From contig CM054113.1 in the NCBI GenBank assembly GCA_028673005.1, forward strand, positions 66,416,850 through 66,480,849: a stretch of DNA of 64,000 nt, written 5' to 3'. Both the position numbers and the translations under genes were made by a program. This document shows, one piece after another, positions 1 to 12,702 of this stretch (position 1 is its first letter; every line of letters begins with the position of its first letter). This DNA comes from Tanypteryx hageni (lineage: Eukaryota > Arthropoda > Insecta > Odonata > Petaluridae). The notes below the pieces were generated by a model. It searched no databases and was not told the DNA's origin. It was given only the letters and a program-made list of their open reading frames with translations.

Positions 1-791
1 TACTTCATGGCAAACTCTTCTATAACCTTGTTTGTGAAACAAAAAAATCTCAGAGGAATAGAATGTTCCTGATGAAATAATGAAAGAAATATACCTTCTA
101 TAAGAATATTAATGAGCTGTGACACCACTTGTTTGGCCCAAATACACAAGATCAACCCTATAATTTGTTTTTCTGACCTCTTCATTTACAATTAATTCTG
201 CTTGCTTTTTAATAATTTTCCACTGTGTAGTCTATGTGACAATTTTATTGATAGGCTCTAAGTCAATGATGAATTACTTTATGAAATAACTGAAGCTCTA
301 ATCAGCAAAAATGTAGAACCTTAAAAAAATATTCATTATGCTCTAGAAGTTAATGAAGGTGGACTCCACTGCCTGTTTCTCAGAGTTTCCAATTTCTTAT
401 AAGCTATTTTCATAAACAGGATTTAAGGAAGATGTGAATGTTATAAAGTTCCATTCACTCAAAATGTTGAATGATGGCATTGACAATGTGATTTGCTTAG
501 GGCTTCAATTATTGTGAGCAATTGCTTTCTGATAAAACAAATTGCAAAGTTGTTTCTTGATTAATTGGACAGTACGAGAATGCTTCATTTTTACATCCAG
601 ACCATTCACCACAGATTTTTTAAGCATTTGCATAGCAGTATTTTATGAGGGTAAATCCATGCAATTATATAACTACAAGCATATCTACATGCTCTTCATA
701 TTTTGTGAAATAATTATTGTTTTATTATTAACTATCATAAAACATGCACAAAACAACTGTTACACTTGACAACCAAACAAGTCATACTAAC
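1..791 (-). other. Next intron of the receptor gene (partial), no exon seen
   Basis: This is AT-rich sequence downstream, on the minus strand, of the TM3 exon. I read both strands for a continuation of the receptor (expected to start in phase 2 after the WWTF residues) and found none, so the next exon is off the window. The 75-residue frame at 542-769 has no recognisable similarity. Confidence 0.6.
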
Positions 792-870
792 CTGAATGTC
801 CACCAAATGTTGAAGCACATGGTGTTGAGCCAAAAGAAAGCAGCTAGAAAGAAGTAGTGCATGAATACTC
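792..870 (-). CDS. Mthl1: Methuselah-like GPCR, second coding exon (TM3)
   Basis: A 79-bp exon, found by reading the minus strand. A pyrimidine-rich acceptor (ACTTTCAG, AG at 872-871) precedes GAGTATTC, and the exon ends CATTCAG before a GTTAGT donor (791-786). Joined to the first exon in phase 1 it continues the frame as [18 protein letters not shown] and then [13 protein letters not shown], the hydrophobic third membrane helix of Methuselah-type receptors. The exon ends in phase 2. The rest of the receptor (TM4-TM7) is not visible in bases 1-780 and must lie beyond the left edge. The join is inferred from splice consensus, phase and family similarity, all of which agree. Confidence 0.9.
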
Positions 871-1503
871 CTGAAAGTAAAAAGGAAACATTCTTTAACT
901 CATGGCCAAAATCACCGTTATGGTTATTATCACTAAATTAAAACATCATATGGATGGCATTCAGATATAAATTATAAATGATAGAAAATTAAAGGTTAGA
1001 TAAAGATGGATAACCTAATTCAGGGTCCGACCAAAAGATGGCACACAAAGAGGTTTTACACGACATGATATTTCAGAGAGAATTATGTTTTTAAAAGTAC
1101 TTTACTTTTATTTCAATTATATTCTGTATTGCATTTATACTGCATTATAATATTATAATCACTTTTCTTTAAGCATTATGAACAAAATGTATCTAAGTGT
1201 GGCACATGAATATTGATAGAGAATGGCACCTAACATCCATGTATCGAGGAGAGGGAATGGCTCAGCACTGGGTGTTGAGGAGCAGGACCACCTTCTTGCG
1301 ACAAGATGATCAAAGTCGAAATCATCCGGGTGGCGAGATGTTTGGTTTTTTATTTACATTATGGATACAAATTTTGGGACTTTTGAAAATATGGCAATTA
1401 TCTTACGACAAAATCTTTTACTAATATGATGTTAGGTCAGTGTTGTTCCAGCAAATTTTAGCCATAGAAATATCATCACCATGCTTCTGTCCGAAGACGG
1501 GTT

Positions 1504-1902
1504 TTAACTGAATCGCTGCCTCCATTTCTTTCTCTCCCTAGAAGGCTCTTTTATACCTCTGTAAGTATTATATCCCTGCTTTATATTCTCTAATATTCCT
1601 ATTCTTTTTCTCCCTCTTCCTCTTCTTCCACTAATTTTTCCTTCTAAGATTGTCCTTTGTAAACACTGTCTTCTCAATATGTGCCCTATCCAATTTGCTT
1701 TTCTTTTCCTGATTGTTTTTATTAGTATCCTTTCTTCTCCCACCATTTCTAATACTTCATTTCTCTTCCTCTCTGTCCATTTCACTTTCATCACCCTCCT
1801 CCATACCCACATCTCAAAACTTTCTAAATATTTTTCCTCCTTTCTCCTTACCATCCACGTCTCTGCACCATAAAGAGCTATGCTCCATATGTAGCATTTT
1901 GC
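1504..1902 (-). pseudogene. LINE reverse-transcriptase C-terminal remnant
   Basis: The minus-strand frame reads IWSIALYGAETWMVRRKEEK, then LESFEMWVWRR, RKANWIGHILRR and GRRGRGRKRIGILENIKQ, the C-terminal tail found in insect non-LTR retrotransposon endonuclease/reverse-transcriptase polyproteins. The first residues, through the ALYGAETW motif, lie upstream of the first in-frame ATG, so the homology extends to about 1902. The endonuclease and RT catalytic domains are absent. It is a 5'-truncated insertion in the receptor intron, on the same strand as the gene. Confidence 0.8.
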
Positions 1903-1953
1903 TCATCTGGAATTGCCTAAACATTAGTATCCTCCTATCATCATCATTAAATA

Positions 1954-2688
1954 TCGACGTTTCTTACAGAGGAGGAGGATACTAATGTTTAGGCACTTCC
2001 AGATGAGCTATAGAATCGAAATTTTTTTCTTAGATAGGATTTTATGCAAAACCGACTAGAAAAAACGAAAATCTTGAAAAAGTGCAACAATGCGGCCGCT
2101 AAAAATTTGCAATTGTTTAAACAAATTTTCAAGGTTTATGTATTTCCGAATGTGCTACGGTGCTGAAATTTTTTTAGAGGTTGGATTTGTAAAAAAAATC
2201 GAAGTAGGGATTACAGAAATTTTGATATTTTAATTTTTGTTGCAGTTAAAAATTCTTAAAGTTTAAACAGATAACTGTTTAGGTACTACGGCATGAGCTA
2301 GGGAGCTGAAATTTTCAAGTTATTTACAGAGTAGTGCATTTGCACAAATTATTATTTGAATCTCTCCATAAATATATTGCGGCGACCGTTAAAAATGTTT
2401 AAAATTTAAACAATTAGAAAAATATTATTTCACTTCTAGAAGTGCTACAACTTTAAAATTTGGCAGATATGTGTAGTATTAGTACCCCATAAAGGATAAA
2501 GTATAAAATACTTAAAATTGTAAAGTTTGGGGATTGTTTAATCTATTATTTTTACATAAGGGAAAATAACTTCTGAGGTGAAATTTTTAGAATTAAGAAA
2601 ATATTTGTAATGATGAAATATGTCTGAAAAATGAATGGTTTTTCAAGGTGAGATGATATGCTTGCAGAATGCAAGCACCTTCTACTAG
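1954..2688 (+). mobile_element. Non-autonomous Helitron-like element, unit 1
   Basis: The unit starts with TC after an A (1954) and ends with CTAG (2685-2688) followed by T. Eight bases upstream of CTAG is a 17-nt hairpin, GCTTGCAGAATGCAAGC (2660-2676), with a 7-bp stem and GAA loop. TC start, 3' hairpin, CTRR end and A/T target are the Helitron hallmarks. There is no Rep/helicase coding, so it is a non-autonomous copy. Confidence 0.7.
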
Positions 2689-2696
2689 TAATGATA

Positions 2697-3206
2697 TAGA
2701 CGTTCCTTACAGAGGAGGAGGATACTAATGTTTAGGCACTTCCAGATGAGCTGGAGATTCGAAATTTTTTTCTTAGGTAGAATTTTATGAAAAACCCACT
2801 ACAAAAAACGAAAACCTTGAAAAAGTGCAACAATGCGGTCGCTAAAAATTCGCAATTGTTTAAACAAATTTTCAAGGTTTATGTATTTTCTAATGTGCTA
2901 CGGAGCTGAAATTTTTTTCGAGTTAAGATTTGTAAAAAAAACGAAATAGGGATTATAGAAATTTGGATATTTTAATTTGTTTGGCAGATAAAAATTCTTA
3001 AAGTTTAAACAAATAGATAACTGTTTAGGTACTTCGGGTTGAGCTAGGAAGCTGAAATTTTCAAGTTATTTACAGAGTAGCGAATTTGCTCAAATAAACA
3101 TTTGAATCTCTCCATAAATATATTGCGGCGGCCGTTAACAATGTTTAAAATTTAAACAATTAGAAAAATATTATTTTACTTCTAGAAGTGCTACAACTTT
3201 AAAATT
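2697..3206 (+). mobile_element. Helitron-like element, unit 2 (3'-truncated)
   Basis: A direct copy of unit 1, starting 8 bp after its end. The shared stretch GACGTTCCTTACAGAGG and the following 500 bp match closely. The first base pair reads TA instead of TC. Similarity stops at about 3206, before the hairpin, where unrelated sequence carrying two GGTTCGACTCC motifs (3312 and 3488 areas) takes over. Confidence 0.6.
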
Positions 3207-3574
3207 ATGTCCAGCCCAAACTACAAAAGCTACAGAGCTGAAAGTTTCAGTTTTTGTAGATATGATGAAGAAACCTACAGATAAAATGAGACTTCTCATC
3301 TAAGTTCCATGGGTTCGACTCCAGAAATTCCGAAAGTAGCGTTTTTTCCCATAAGAAGAGCATTGCGCTATATTTGTAAATTAATTTCGGGCACTTGCCC
3401 ATAAGCTAGAAAAATAAACTTTTTAGTGTTGCTATATGGCCGCAATATCTATTAGTAATTATTGTTACTTTTGCGTACAGTGTCCTGGGTTCGACTCCAG
3501 ATGCCCCGGAAAATCTCCCATAAGTTAGCATGGGAAAAAGTTATTCCAGTGTGTAGGCAAATCTAATACGTTTA

Positions 3575-4401
3575 GGAAAATGAAATTTTGCAGGATAATA
3601 GAATTTTGGTCATAACCACCTATAAAAATCGAAAATTTCAAAATTGTTAATTTTTAGAGGTTGTTTTAACCCCGGTTGCACATTAAAGTTTAATAATTTT
3701 TATCTTGGAAACTATAAGTAGTAGATTAGAGTATTTTCAAACATTTTGTAGCAAATTATACAAAAAAGAGAAAACTTTGCAAAAGTTCAACAGTAGGACC
3801 GCTAAAAATTCGCAATTGTTTAAATATATTTTTATAGTTTATGTATTTCCGAATGTGCTACGAAGCTGAATTTTTTTTACCGGTATACTTTGTAAAAAAT
3901 ACGAGATAAGGATTATCGAAAATTTGCTATTTTAATTTGTTAGGCTGTGAAAATTTCTTAAAATTTAAACAAATAGATAAATGTTTATGTACATAGGGGC
4001 AAGCTAGGAAGCTGAAATTTCATAGTTATGTAGAACTTAGTGCATTGAAACTAACAAAAATTTTAAAATCGGCATCAAAAAATTATTGCAGCCGTAAGAA
4101 ATTTTTAAAATTTAAACAATTAAATAAATATTATTTCACTTCTATATTTTCTGCAACTTCAAAATTTGACAAAAATGTGTGGAATTAGTACCTTACATTG
4201 GATAAAGTATAATATTCTTAAAATTGCAAATTGAAGTCATTGTTTTAATCAAATATTGTTCAATAAGGAAAGATATAAATTAGGTGCAGAGGTGAAATAC
4301 TTTGAATTAAAAAAATATTTCTAATAATGTTATATCTTTCTGAAAAATTAATGATTATCAGGGTGAGATGAAATGCTTGCAGAATGCAAGCACCAACTAC
4401 T

Positions 4402-4403
<2 letters not shown>
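3575..4403 (+). mobile_element. Helitron-like element, unit 3 (diverged)
   Basis: A more diverged member of the same family. It has the identical 3' hairpin GCTTGCAGAATGCAAGC at 4375-4391, again 8 bases before the terminal tetranucleotide, here CTTG instead of CTAG. Its 5' part matches the sequence at about 12055-12250 rather than units 1-2. It abuts the TG microsatellite. Confidence 0.6.
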
Positions 4404-4524
<121 letters not shown>

Positions 4525-5361
4525 AGAACTACATAAATATCAGTATTAATTTTCTATTGACCGAGTAGAACATGAAACACCCGTTTATAAGTAACAACTA
4601 TAGGATTATGAAGTTTTAAGTATGATTAAATTAATAGTATTAAAAAATGAGATGTTTTAGAAATGTCATACAAAAAGAGTTTAGTGATGTTGCACAGCCT
4701 CTACACAATTTAAATACCTATGTACTTATAGAGATAACTTAATGATAAGAGGCTCTATGAACACAAAATGTGTTCTTGTGTGACTATGGAGTAACAAATT
4801 GCTCATTCAACAACTCCTGCTATCTCACTGATATTTAACAAGCTAGTATTCTTGGAGCTCTTTATTATTTATCCTTGTGATGTATCTCTATCATTACCAT
4901 ATATCAGTTAAACAATACCATTTATTTCTTTTCACTACAGTCGATTCACGTATAATGAGTACGATTCACTGATGATGAGTAAAATTTGTCATAAGGATGT
5001 TATCATGGATTTAATTGGAAATGCAAAATGAGATTCTTTCATCGCATTTGGCTGAATATACGATTTAACTAGTATCACCGTGTTGACTGGGACCCACATG
5101 GAAATCCCAAACTTTTATATCTGTATGCATTGCGGCGACTTCCTAAACAAACTACACCGTGAGCGTAAATAATGAACAGATAACAGTACCAATAATGATC
5201 CTCCATTTATCAAAGGTCCCAAATGGAAGCAAAACAAACAGTCGAAAAGTCGTGCTGACTAGTATTGTTTAGCGCACGATTTAAAATTAAATCCGTTTTA
5301 GTAAACCAAAATATGTGTGGATATATCGGAAATAACCCTCCCGATATATCAATGTACTCAC

Positions 5362-6436
5362 CTAACGCGACACATGGGCCGGGCTGGACGGACGGCCCGG
5401 CAATTTGAGTGGACGCTAAGAGCACATCTCCCACCAATAGACTTGCAACGTGACCCGTCTGACACCTCCAATGCAACGCGTGGTGGGCCTTAGGGAGCAG
5501 GTAACCAACGGCCAAAGTCGCGGCCAAGAAGAGCGCCGAGAAAATCAAGCCGACCGGATAAAGGGTGTAACGCAGATCGTGATGGTCCGTAGGCACCGCT
5601 TCCGTCTGCGGAGGCGGTATGGCCCCGGGGCAGACGAACACCCTTGGGGGCGGGATCGAAGCTTTGGCGTCTCCATTCTTCAACACAACCCTCTCCACGC
5701 AGAACTCCTCGGGTTTGACGACGGAAGATATCAGTTGGAGAGAACCGTCATCGGTGGAAACACTAGCGTAAGGTTCTCCCAACTCCTCCATCAACACGAA
5801 ACCCTCTTCGTCGGGACAACTGGGGAATCCCTCGATGGTTCGCAGCGGGGAAGGTGCCGACCAAGCTCCCATTTCCGACCTCGCAACCGAGCAAGCGTTC
5901 GACGTCTCGTCGAAAGCGGCCCCTTGACCGCAGCACTTGCGCACCGCCGCTGGACGCACGCCCTCTTCCGCCGAGGGCGCCAACGATTCGGAAGACGCCG
6001 GGGGATCCTTACCCGGCATACACACGATCGCCGCCAGTTCCATCTCCGTGTTTTGGGATTCCCTCGCGGCGTCGAGGCAGAAGTTGTCTGGGTGAAGGAG
6101 TCCCAAGGGAGGCGAGGTCAGGACCAGGGATCCGTTGGCGAAGAGGACGAAGGTCGGGGCGGTGGGGACGGCGCGGTGAACTATGGGTGCCGGACAAGGC
6201 GAGGGTCGTCCGGGGGCTTCGATCTTCCATTCCGGAGGCACGGATACGAGGAAGTTGCCTTTGGCGGGAGAGAAAACCACCGGTATCCAAGAAGCCTCCC
6301 GTTCCTTTTGGTCCGAAATGGGACGGCATTTCAGAGTTATGGGATGAAGTATTTCATCGGTGGAACAGCATTTGTTGACGGTCGGCGAGGCGGCGAACGC
6401 CGTCGCCAAGTACAGCAGCAGCAGGAGCGGCGGCAT
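5362..6436 (-). CDS. Mthl1: Methuselah-like (Mth-like 1 type) GPCR, first coding exon
   Basis: This exon encodes the N-terminal 358 residues of a secretin-family (class B) seven-transmembrane receptor of the insect Methuselah group, a plasma-membrane receptor. The ATG at 6436-6434 starts a signal peptide (residues 1-16, leucine-rich, AFA/AS cleavage). The ectodomain repeats a KCC...C pattern twice (KCCSTDEILHPITLKC near residue 22 and KCCGQGAAFDETSNAC near 168). TM1 is at about residues 292-315 and TM2 at about 330-347; the segment ALHWRCQTGHVASLLVGDV between them is typical of Mth-like 1. The open frame continues to 5210, but a consensus donor TTAG/GTGAGTAC lies at 5362/5361, so the last 50 residues of that frame are intron. 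The intron phase is 1 and fits the exon at 870-792. The exon is CpG-rich, unlike its surroundings. Family assignment is strong; the exact orthologue name is from memory of the family. Confidence 0.9.
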
Positions 6437-7330
6437 GGCCTCGTATTCCGGAAGTGGAGCACTCTCGAGGGAGGCGACCGTTGAGGAGAAAGAGAATCAT
6501 CGCCCTACGGAACCACCGGGAACGTCCTTCCGTCACCGTTCGTCTCTCGTTACGCCAGCATAACAAAACCTATCCCCCCTTCTCTCTCCTCTGTGGCGGC
6601 CCTCGGCAAACCTCTTTCTCCCCTTCCCCTCCTCGACTCACAGCTGCCCTCCTTGCAAGGTTGCCAGATGCTACTACTTCCACTCGCTTTCACCCTTCTA
6701 AGAGGGGACGAGCAGCATCTTTTCAATGGCCCCGGAGTTCTCGTTAAGATGATCCTAAAATTTCTTTCGGGAGCGCGTCTTCCAGGCTTTCACCAGCCCC
6801 ACCTCGAGGGAAGTGAGTGAGTCACGTCCACTCACGTTCGTTCGCCGCTGCTTTTCCTTCGCTCTTCCCCGCCCGCCAGTCTCTTTCTGCCGACGACTAC
6901 ACACAGAAAGGAGGAGGAGCTACTTAGCCCGCCGAGCAGAACCTTCGACATTCCTCCGACCCCTCCCCTCCTTCCTTCTCCCCCCACTCCACACACGCAG
7001 CCTCTTTATACCTCCCCTCCGCCGCAGGCCACGTCCAAGTAAAGAAAGCGAAGGAGAGTAGTATAAGACGAGAGACTTCAATATCCCCCCCAGGCGATCT
7101 TTTTTTGTTTTCGCGGTTGCTGCTGATGGTTTCGCGTCGATTTACCAACGCGAGAGAGAGAGAGCGGTTGAGTTTTCATGTAGGAGTGGAAGCGCGCTCG
7201 GTTTCGTGTTTTTTTTGCGGTGGAAATGTAGTAATTGCCGATGCGTCGCGAACGAGAAACAGTTCCGCGGTTCTGAGAAATCGAAATTAGCGGGGGAAAA
7301 TAGTATTGGAACGGCTTATTCAGAGACAAT
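6437..7330 (-). promoter_or_regulatory. CpG-rich region upstream of the receptor start codon
   Basis: About 900 bp immediately upstream of the receptor ATG (minus-strand sense) is CpG- and C/T-rich and contrasts sharply with the AT-rich flanks, as expected for a 5' UTR plus promoter of a broadly expressed gene. The context before the ATG (GAGGCC) is acceptable for initiation. I cannot place the transcription start or a TATA box, and an upstream non-coding exon could lie here. Many open frames overlap on both strands; none resembles a protein. Confidence 0.45.
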
Positions 7331-9149
7331 GCGGGTTTTGTCGGGGTGGATGCTGAGTAATTGGAGGTTAAAAGATGTGTTCTTTTGTGAAAATTGCTTA
7401 TAAATTTATCACTTCGTCTGACTTGTGGTATTTTTTTGTATTTACCGGCATGGAATCACCAATGTTCGTCTGTTATAATTTCAACCTAAATCGTATTTGT
7501 AATTTATTTTAATTATTTCATATACATTAGTCATCAGCTTTTTAAAATGAGCGTAATAATGTAGATGAACACGTGAAACCATTTCTTGGGCAGGATTCGA
7601 ATCCGCGACCGTCATCGGGAGCCAGACACGCTAACCACCCATCTTCTAAGACCACGATATTTATTTATTAACCCGCGTGCTTATCTAGGAAATATACATT
7701 TCGCGTAAGCTCGTTTAATATTTATTTTCCTATTTGAACTCGTTCAGTACTTCAGTAAATGGCTGCTGGAATAACAGTTTGTCGTAGTGCTGATTTTAGT
7801 TTTTTCCCGAGTCATACGCAATGAAATTGACCGGAGCAAACCTCTGTAATCGCCGTGATTGATGGAATTGGAGTTGATCAGCTTAAAACAATACGCGCGC
7901 CAAGTCGCCAGAATGTGATGAAATCGCTTTGCGACTCAAAAATATCAGCGCAAATTGATCGGCGCGTAGATTTTCCCCGGATAATTTTGTAGGGGACGTC
8001 GACGGTAATTCGGTTCGCTGATTCGATTCACGTCGACCAGATGTCGGCGCTCAGCCTCAATTGGTTCGGGAAATTCTGATGGAATTTCATTTTCGAATGG
8101 TAATGTTCGAACGCTTAAATTCAGCTTTCGATCGCTCACTTTGCCCACTTCTATTTCAGTCCTTTAATCGCGTTAGATGAGGTAAGTGGAGCAGGTCACC
8201 CTTCCCTTCCATGGCTGTTGCTTTACAACTGCCGTTGCGATGGTTCATTGCCAATACCCTTAGGCACCCGCGCGACCATGCGGTACACTTCGGCTCGCAA
8301 CCGATTCAGCTCTTCTAATTCATCGGCCGGTCGACCTCAAGGAATCTACGCGCCATTCGTCGGGAGCTATGCGCGTTTTGCCCGCCCAAAGCGAGAAAGG
8401 GAGAAGACGTAAATATTCCCTTCCAAACGTAAACCGACGTCATGTCCGCTTTTGAAAGACAAAACCGTCTCCTTTATAAAAGTAATCGTGCTTACATAGC
8501 GACGAAAATACACATTGGCTGCGATATTGTGCTTAATGAACATCCTTTGAAAAAAATAAGCTCGAAAATTATTTCTAGATAATTTACTTTAGAATTAACC
8601 AATGAGAGTTTTAATCTCCCGAGGAAAAATTACGCGAAGAGCAATGCTTTCCGCTTCCTTTGAGACATAATATGTACTGCATGTTCGTGCGCAGCCGTCT
8701 CCGGCCTTATCAGGGATTCCATGACCAGCTCTTGAGTCCAGCGGCAGAGATGAATCACCCGAATGTAGCCTGCTCAGTAATTTTGAATTAAGACTCGTAC
8801 CAATTCCTTTATCCACAGGGTTTGACACGTTTCTTGTGTAAATATGAAAGAAAATTCTTCTTAGCCGACAGACGCGTATTATACGATATGTGTTCTCAGA
8901 AAAAATTGTATATTTTATTTACTGTAGAAATTATATAGATCTAATGATGACCACGGCACTTTAAATTGATTAATGTGGCTTGAATGATATCGTAGATGAC
9001 TTTTATCTCGTGTTTTTGAGCTGCTTTGTATTTTATACGATCGTCTGGATTAAAACGATGGTCCGTACGCGTACGATAGTTTTCATTCAGTCACTTGAGA
9101 GCTTAAATGATTGTTTAATTTAATTTCTATTTTGTTAACAGCTCACAGG
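7331..9149. other. Intergenic, one tRNA-like SINE fragment
   Basis: Apart from the tRNA-like piece near 7585-7655, I recognise no gene or element here. Base composition is moderately AT-rich with CpGs retained around 7850-8420. Small open frames (7945-8148, 8218-8412, 8595-8828) have no recognisable similarity. Confidence 0.5.
7585..7655 (-). repeat. tRNA-derived SINE fragment
   Basis: The minus strand carries a pol III A-box-like GGTGGTTAGCGTGTCTGG (about 7622-7639) followed by a B-box GGATTCGAATCC (7592-7603) at tRNA-like spacing. No intact cloverleaf was found, so this is a SINE head or decayed tRNA rather than a working tRNA gene. Confidence 0.5.
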
Positions 9150-9443
9150 CAGTGTCGGATTTACGCATAGGCAACTGCATAGGGCGCCAAATTATGAATG
9201 GCGCCCTATGCAGTTGCAGTGCGAGATCACTAAATTATGAAATGTATCAAATTATGAAATGCGTCTAATCATAAAAGGCGCAAAATATCTAAGGGACACC
9301 AGAATTGGACTACAATGGAAAAGTTTTTCGCCACTGTTTTCAATATCGAGTATTATTTTTATATCTTTATTATATTTTTAAAGGGAAAAGGCGCACCAAA
9401 AACCAGTGCCCATGGGCGCCAACAACTTAAATCCGGACATATG
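9150..9443. mobile_element. hAT-like MITE (probable)
   Basis: Ends are CAGTGTCGGATTTACGC on the left and, inverted on the right, TGTCCGGATTTAAG. Sub-terminal GGGCGCC motifs are mirrored. The interior has no coding capacity. I could not find a matching 8-bp target duplication, so the exact right boundary is uncertain. Confidence 0.5.
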
Positions 9444-11775
9444 TTGAAGAAAATTTATCTATTAGCGTTAGATAAAAAGGGCCAGCAATAATCTAGTAAT
9501 GAACGCTTTCGTATCAAATTTCTTCCTGTTCCTTCTACCGGAAGGAAGTAGTAGTATTTCCGAAAGGAACGTCTAACGCCGTTCGTTTATTTGATAACTT
9601 TATTTGGATGTCATAAGCATTAAAGACGAAAAGAAAACCAAAGCCGAAATATATTCGCAAATGGATTAAACCAAAATAAGGAAAAATATACGGGCAAAAC
9701 TTTGAAAATTTCTGATTTAAACAAAATAGAGATCTGCCTTGTTCCTCGATTCTTCGCGAGCTTCCCCGGTGGCTTTACAGATACCGTTTGTGCCAAGATG
9801 GTATCTAAATCGTTTATGCAACATAAACGGCAATGAGTTAGAAATAGTAAACTAAAATCATATTCATACGGCGTTCCAGGGCGCGTAGTAATAGCAGTAG
9901 CAGAGACTTTCCTTCAAGGGTTGTTGGTAAACGACAGTAGTGGATAAATAAGCTTCGCTATACACTAAAGTCGATGCGTGGTGGAAGGATAACCAGCACT
10001 TTTATTTGCTCGGCTTTCCCACTACTCGATATTTCGCCGGTATTTGTATTTTTATTTGATTAAAGAACATACAATTGTTTGATTTCTTCAATCGGTCTTG
10101 GAACAATTGAAGCGTAGCTGATTAGGGCAACCACTCGCTAGATGTCACGACTGTTGGCGCTTTCCGACTCAATGAACTTTGGACTGCAGTGAAACGTGAG
10201 AATTTGGAAGGGAATTGACAAACACTGGATTTTCCTTCTACGAACCTGCCCTTTGAATGGATTCCCGCCGCTGGAATCTAGTAAGTGATGACGTTGCTTT
10301 TAGAGAATTGGTCGAAGCAGCCGAAACATAAGAATCGTGTAGTTCATATTTCTGATATTCGATCCAGCATTCCAGACTATTTGATCCAAAATTACTGATA
10401 GGGAGAAATTTGGAAATTAGTTTTCGGAATTAAAGATTCGCTTCAAACATCATTTCTGGCTTGCGTAAAAAGCCCCAAATATAATAATGTGTATGAATCA
10501 TATAGGACAATTTTTGCTTCTTTGTTTACACAGACATTTATTATGGCGTCACTGAACCAAGGGAATAAGTGACCACCCTGTGTGTGTGTGTGGTCAAAAT
10601 GGCATTGACGTGATGTGAGAAATACCACACCTCAAAAATCAATTTATCCTTGAAGACTGTTTTGAAGGATTACGCGTAAGTATTAAACATGATATTTTTT
10701 ATTTCACGCCACTTTGTGGGCTAAAACCTGTTGACAATTGTGACTACATGACTTTTAATTTCATATTTATGTATGAAATCTTAATCGAGAAAACATTTCT
10801 TTAATATCTTCTTATGCCTGTTAAAAATTCGTCACGCACCTACAGAGGTATGCGTGTTCGCAATTGAATACGCCAGAACTAAGTCATTCCTGTACCATAA
10901 AACGTTCCAGTAAATTAAGCTGATTTTATTCAACTGTTTTATGGCAACACATTATCTATTGTATTCTTGCGCCATCTTCAGATTTCAAAATGGTTTATTA
11001 AGGAATATATTGCCAATTTATTACGTGCAACGAATGAAGTTATTCAGACAATGCCAATAAGTATGCTGATATTATTGTGAGTGTTGATCTGGTGAGCCAT
11101 AACGGAAAACCTCAACAGCTATTGTTCTTACGCGATATACGATTTCATAATAAAATTTCACGCAGAGACCTTTGAGAAAAGCCGAGCTAAATTCCTAGCT
11201 GGTCACTATTCTTTCTTTTTTCAGTGCAGTTAGAAAATACGTAGACTGGAGCAAAGATAAGCTGTCTGTATAGCTATTATCACTGAAAGATTAAGGGAGC
11301 GAAAGGGGCGGTCGAACGGAGCACAAGTCTATAGGAAATTGTAGTATTCCCTTTATTCCCAGAGGTTATGATTTAGTAGCAAAAATAAAACACGTCATAT
11401 TTGTTGTACAGAATAGCACTCCGATAATCCGAATGTCCAGTTATCCGAACCAAATTTTAAATTGCTGCGCTGCTGCTTGTTTCTTACCACTTACTCTGCT
11501 ACATTCGGTTATATCCGAATAAGTATATATGACCCTTCGCTACGAAATTCAGATTTACCCCATCATCTTGGAAAAACTTTCTTTCGATACTCCTGTATTC
11601 GGGATCTCCTCTGCCTTAAAACACCCTCCTAACACCTCCCGAGTGTTCTTCTTTACGTTAATACCGACACATATGCCTCACTCACTTTAGCATCACCCCT
11701 CTGAGTGAAGGGACACGTGTTCGAAGGTGCTATTTTTATGTTCTTCCCCTTCTTTTGAAGAGATTGGGGCAAGTT
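9444..11775. other. Intergenic, no gene recognised
   Basis: AT-rich DNA with no convincing open frame. The stretch TACAGAATAGCACTCCGATAA at 11407 followed by two TTATCCGAA-type motifs resembles a pogo/Tigger terminal region, but no partner end is evident nearby. Confidence 0.4.
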
Positions 11776-12702
11776 TTAGGCAGCGGCCACACTGTAACCG
11801 TATCAGACCCGACCTCTAGACCCGACTTCAGACTTGTCGGTTGGAATCAAACGTACCGTTTTAGGTTTGAGTGGCTACACTGGCACCACCCGACCGTAAC
11901 AGACTTGACCCGATTTTACCAGACCACTTCAAACGGTCGGAAGGAACCAAACTATTTTGATTTTGCGCCCGACTTCGCCAGACTTTCTACCGCGCAGTTG
12001 AATGTTAAGATGGAATCCACGTTAATAAAAATAGTACAAGAGGAGCTAGAGTCTTGACATTTGGCACGATTATAGGTTTTTGGTCACAATCAAACAGAAA
12101 AATTGAAAATTTCAATATTGTTAATTTTCAGGGATTGTTTTTACCCCATTTGTACATTAAAGTTTAATAATTTTTATCTCGGAAACATAAGTCATAGCAA
12201 CGAGCTTTTGCAAAATATTTGTAGCAAATTCTATCCTCCGTTTGAATAAAATTTTTAATCGATACCTTACAGATCATATAAGGGCAAGGGAAGGCCATTG
12301 GCGATCAATTTAAGATTATTACAATTTAATAATTTTTATCTCGGAAACTATAAGTCGTAGATACAAGCTCTCGCAGACTTTTTGTAGCCAATGTTGTCCT
12401 CTATCTGAATAAAATTTTTAATCGATACCTTAAGGTGTGTCCAAACCTGGCGAACGAACATAGACGCACGCGAACAAACAATGAAAAACGATGTTTGAGT
12501 GATCCGATTTGGAGAAACTAATACAAATGGGATCCAAGCATCAAACTTCTTCTTGTTCAATTTGTATGCCTTCTACATCCGCAACAAAAGATACGGTGAC
12601 GTCGTCTGACCACTCCATCTCTGTAGACACTGAACCCTTGGACAAATACACGTCCACACGTACACGAACGAACATTTCCCTTTGATATACCGACAGACGG
12701 CG

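Noticed and set aside
5210..5361. Last 50 codons of the receptor open frame
   Set aside because: Lie beyond a consensus donor (GTGAGT at 5361) and do not continue TM3; the 870-792 exon does.
5450..6484. Long plus-strand frame (344 codons) opposite the receptor exon
   Set aside because: Shadow of a GC-rich exon on the other strand; Arg/Gly-rich composition, no domain, while the minus strand has signal peptide, Cys pattern and TM helices.
11755..12057. 100-codon frame at the left end of element A
   Set aside because: Covers the terminal inverted repeat of a non-autonomous transposon; similarity to any protein not seen. Only the last 15 residues might be vestigial coding.
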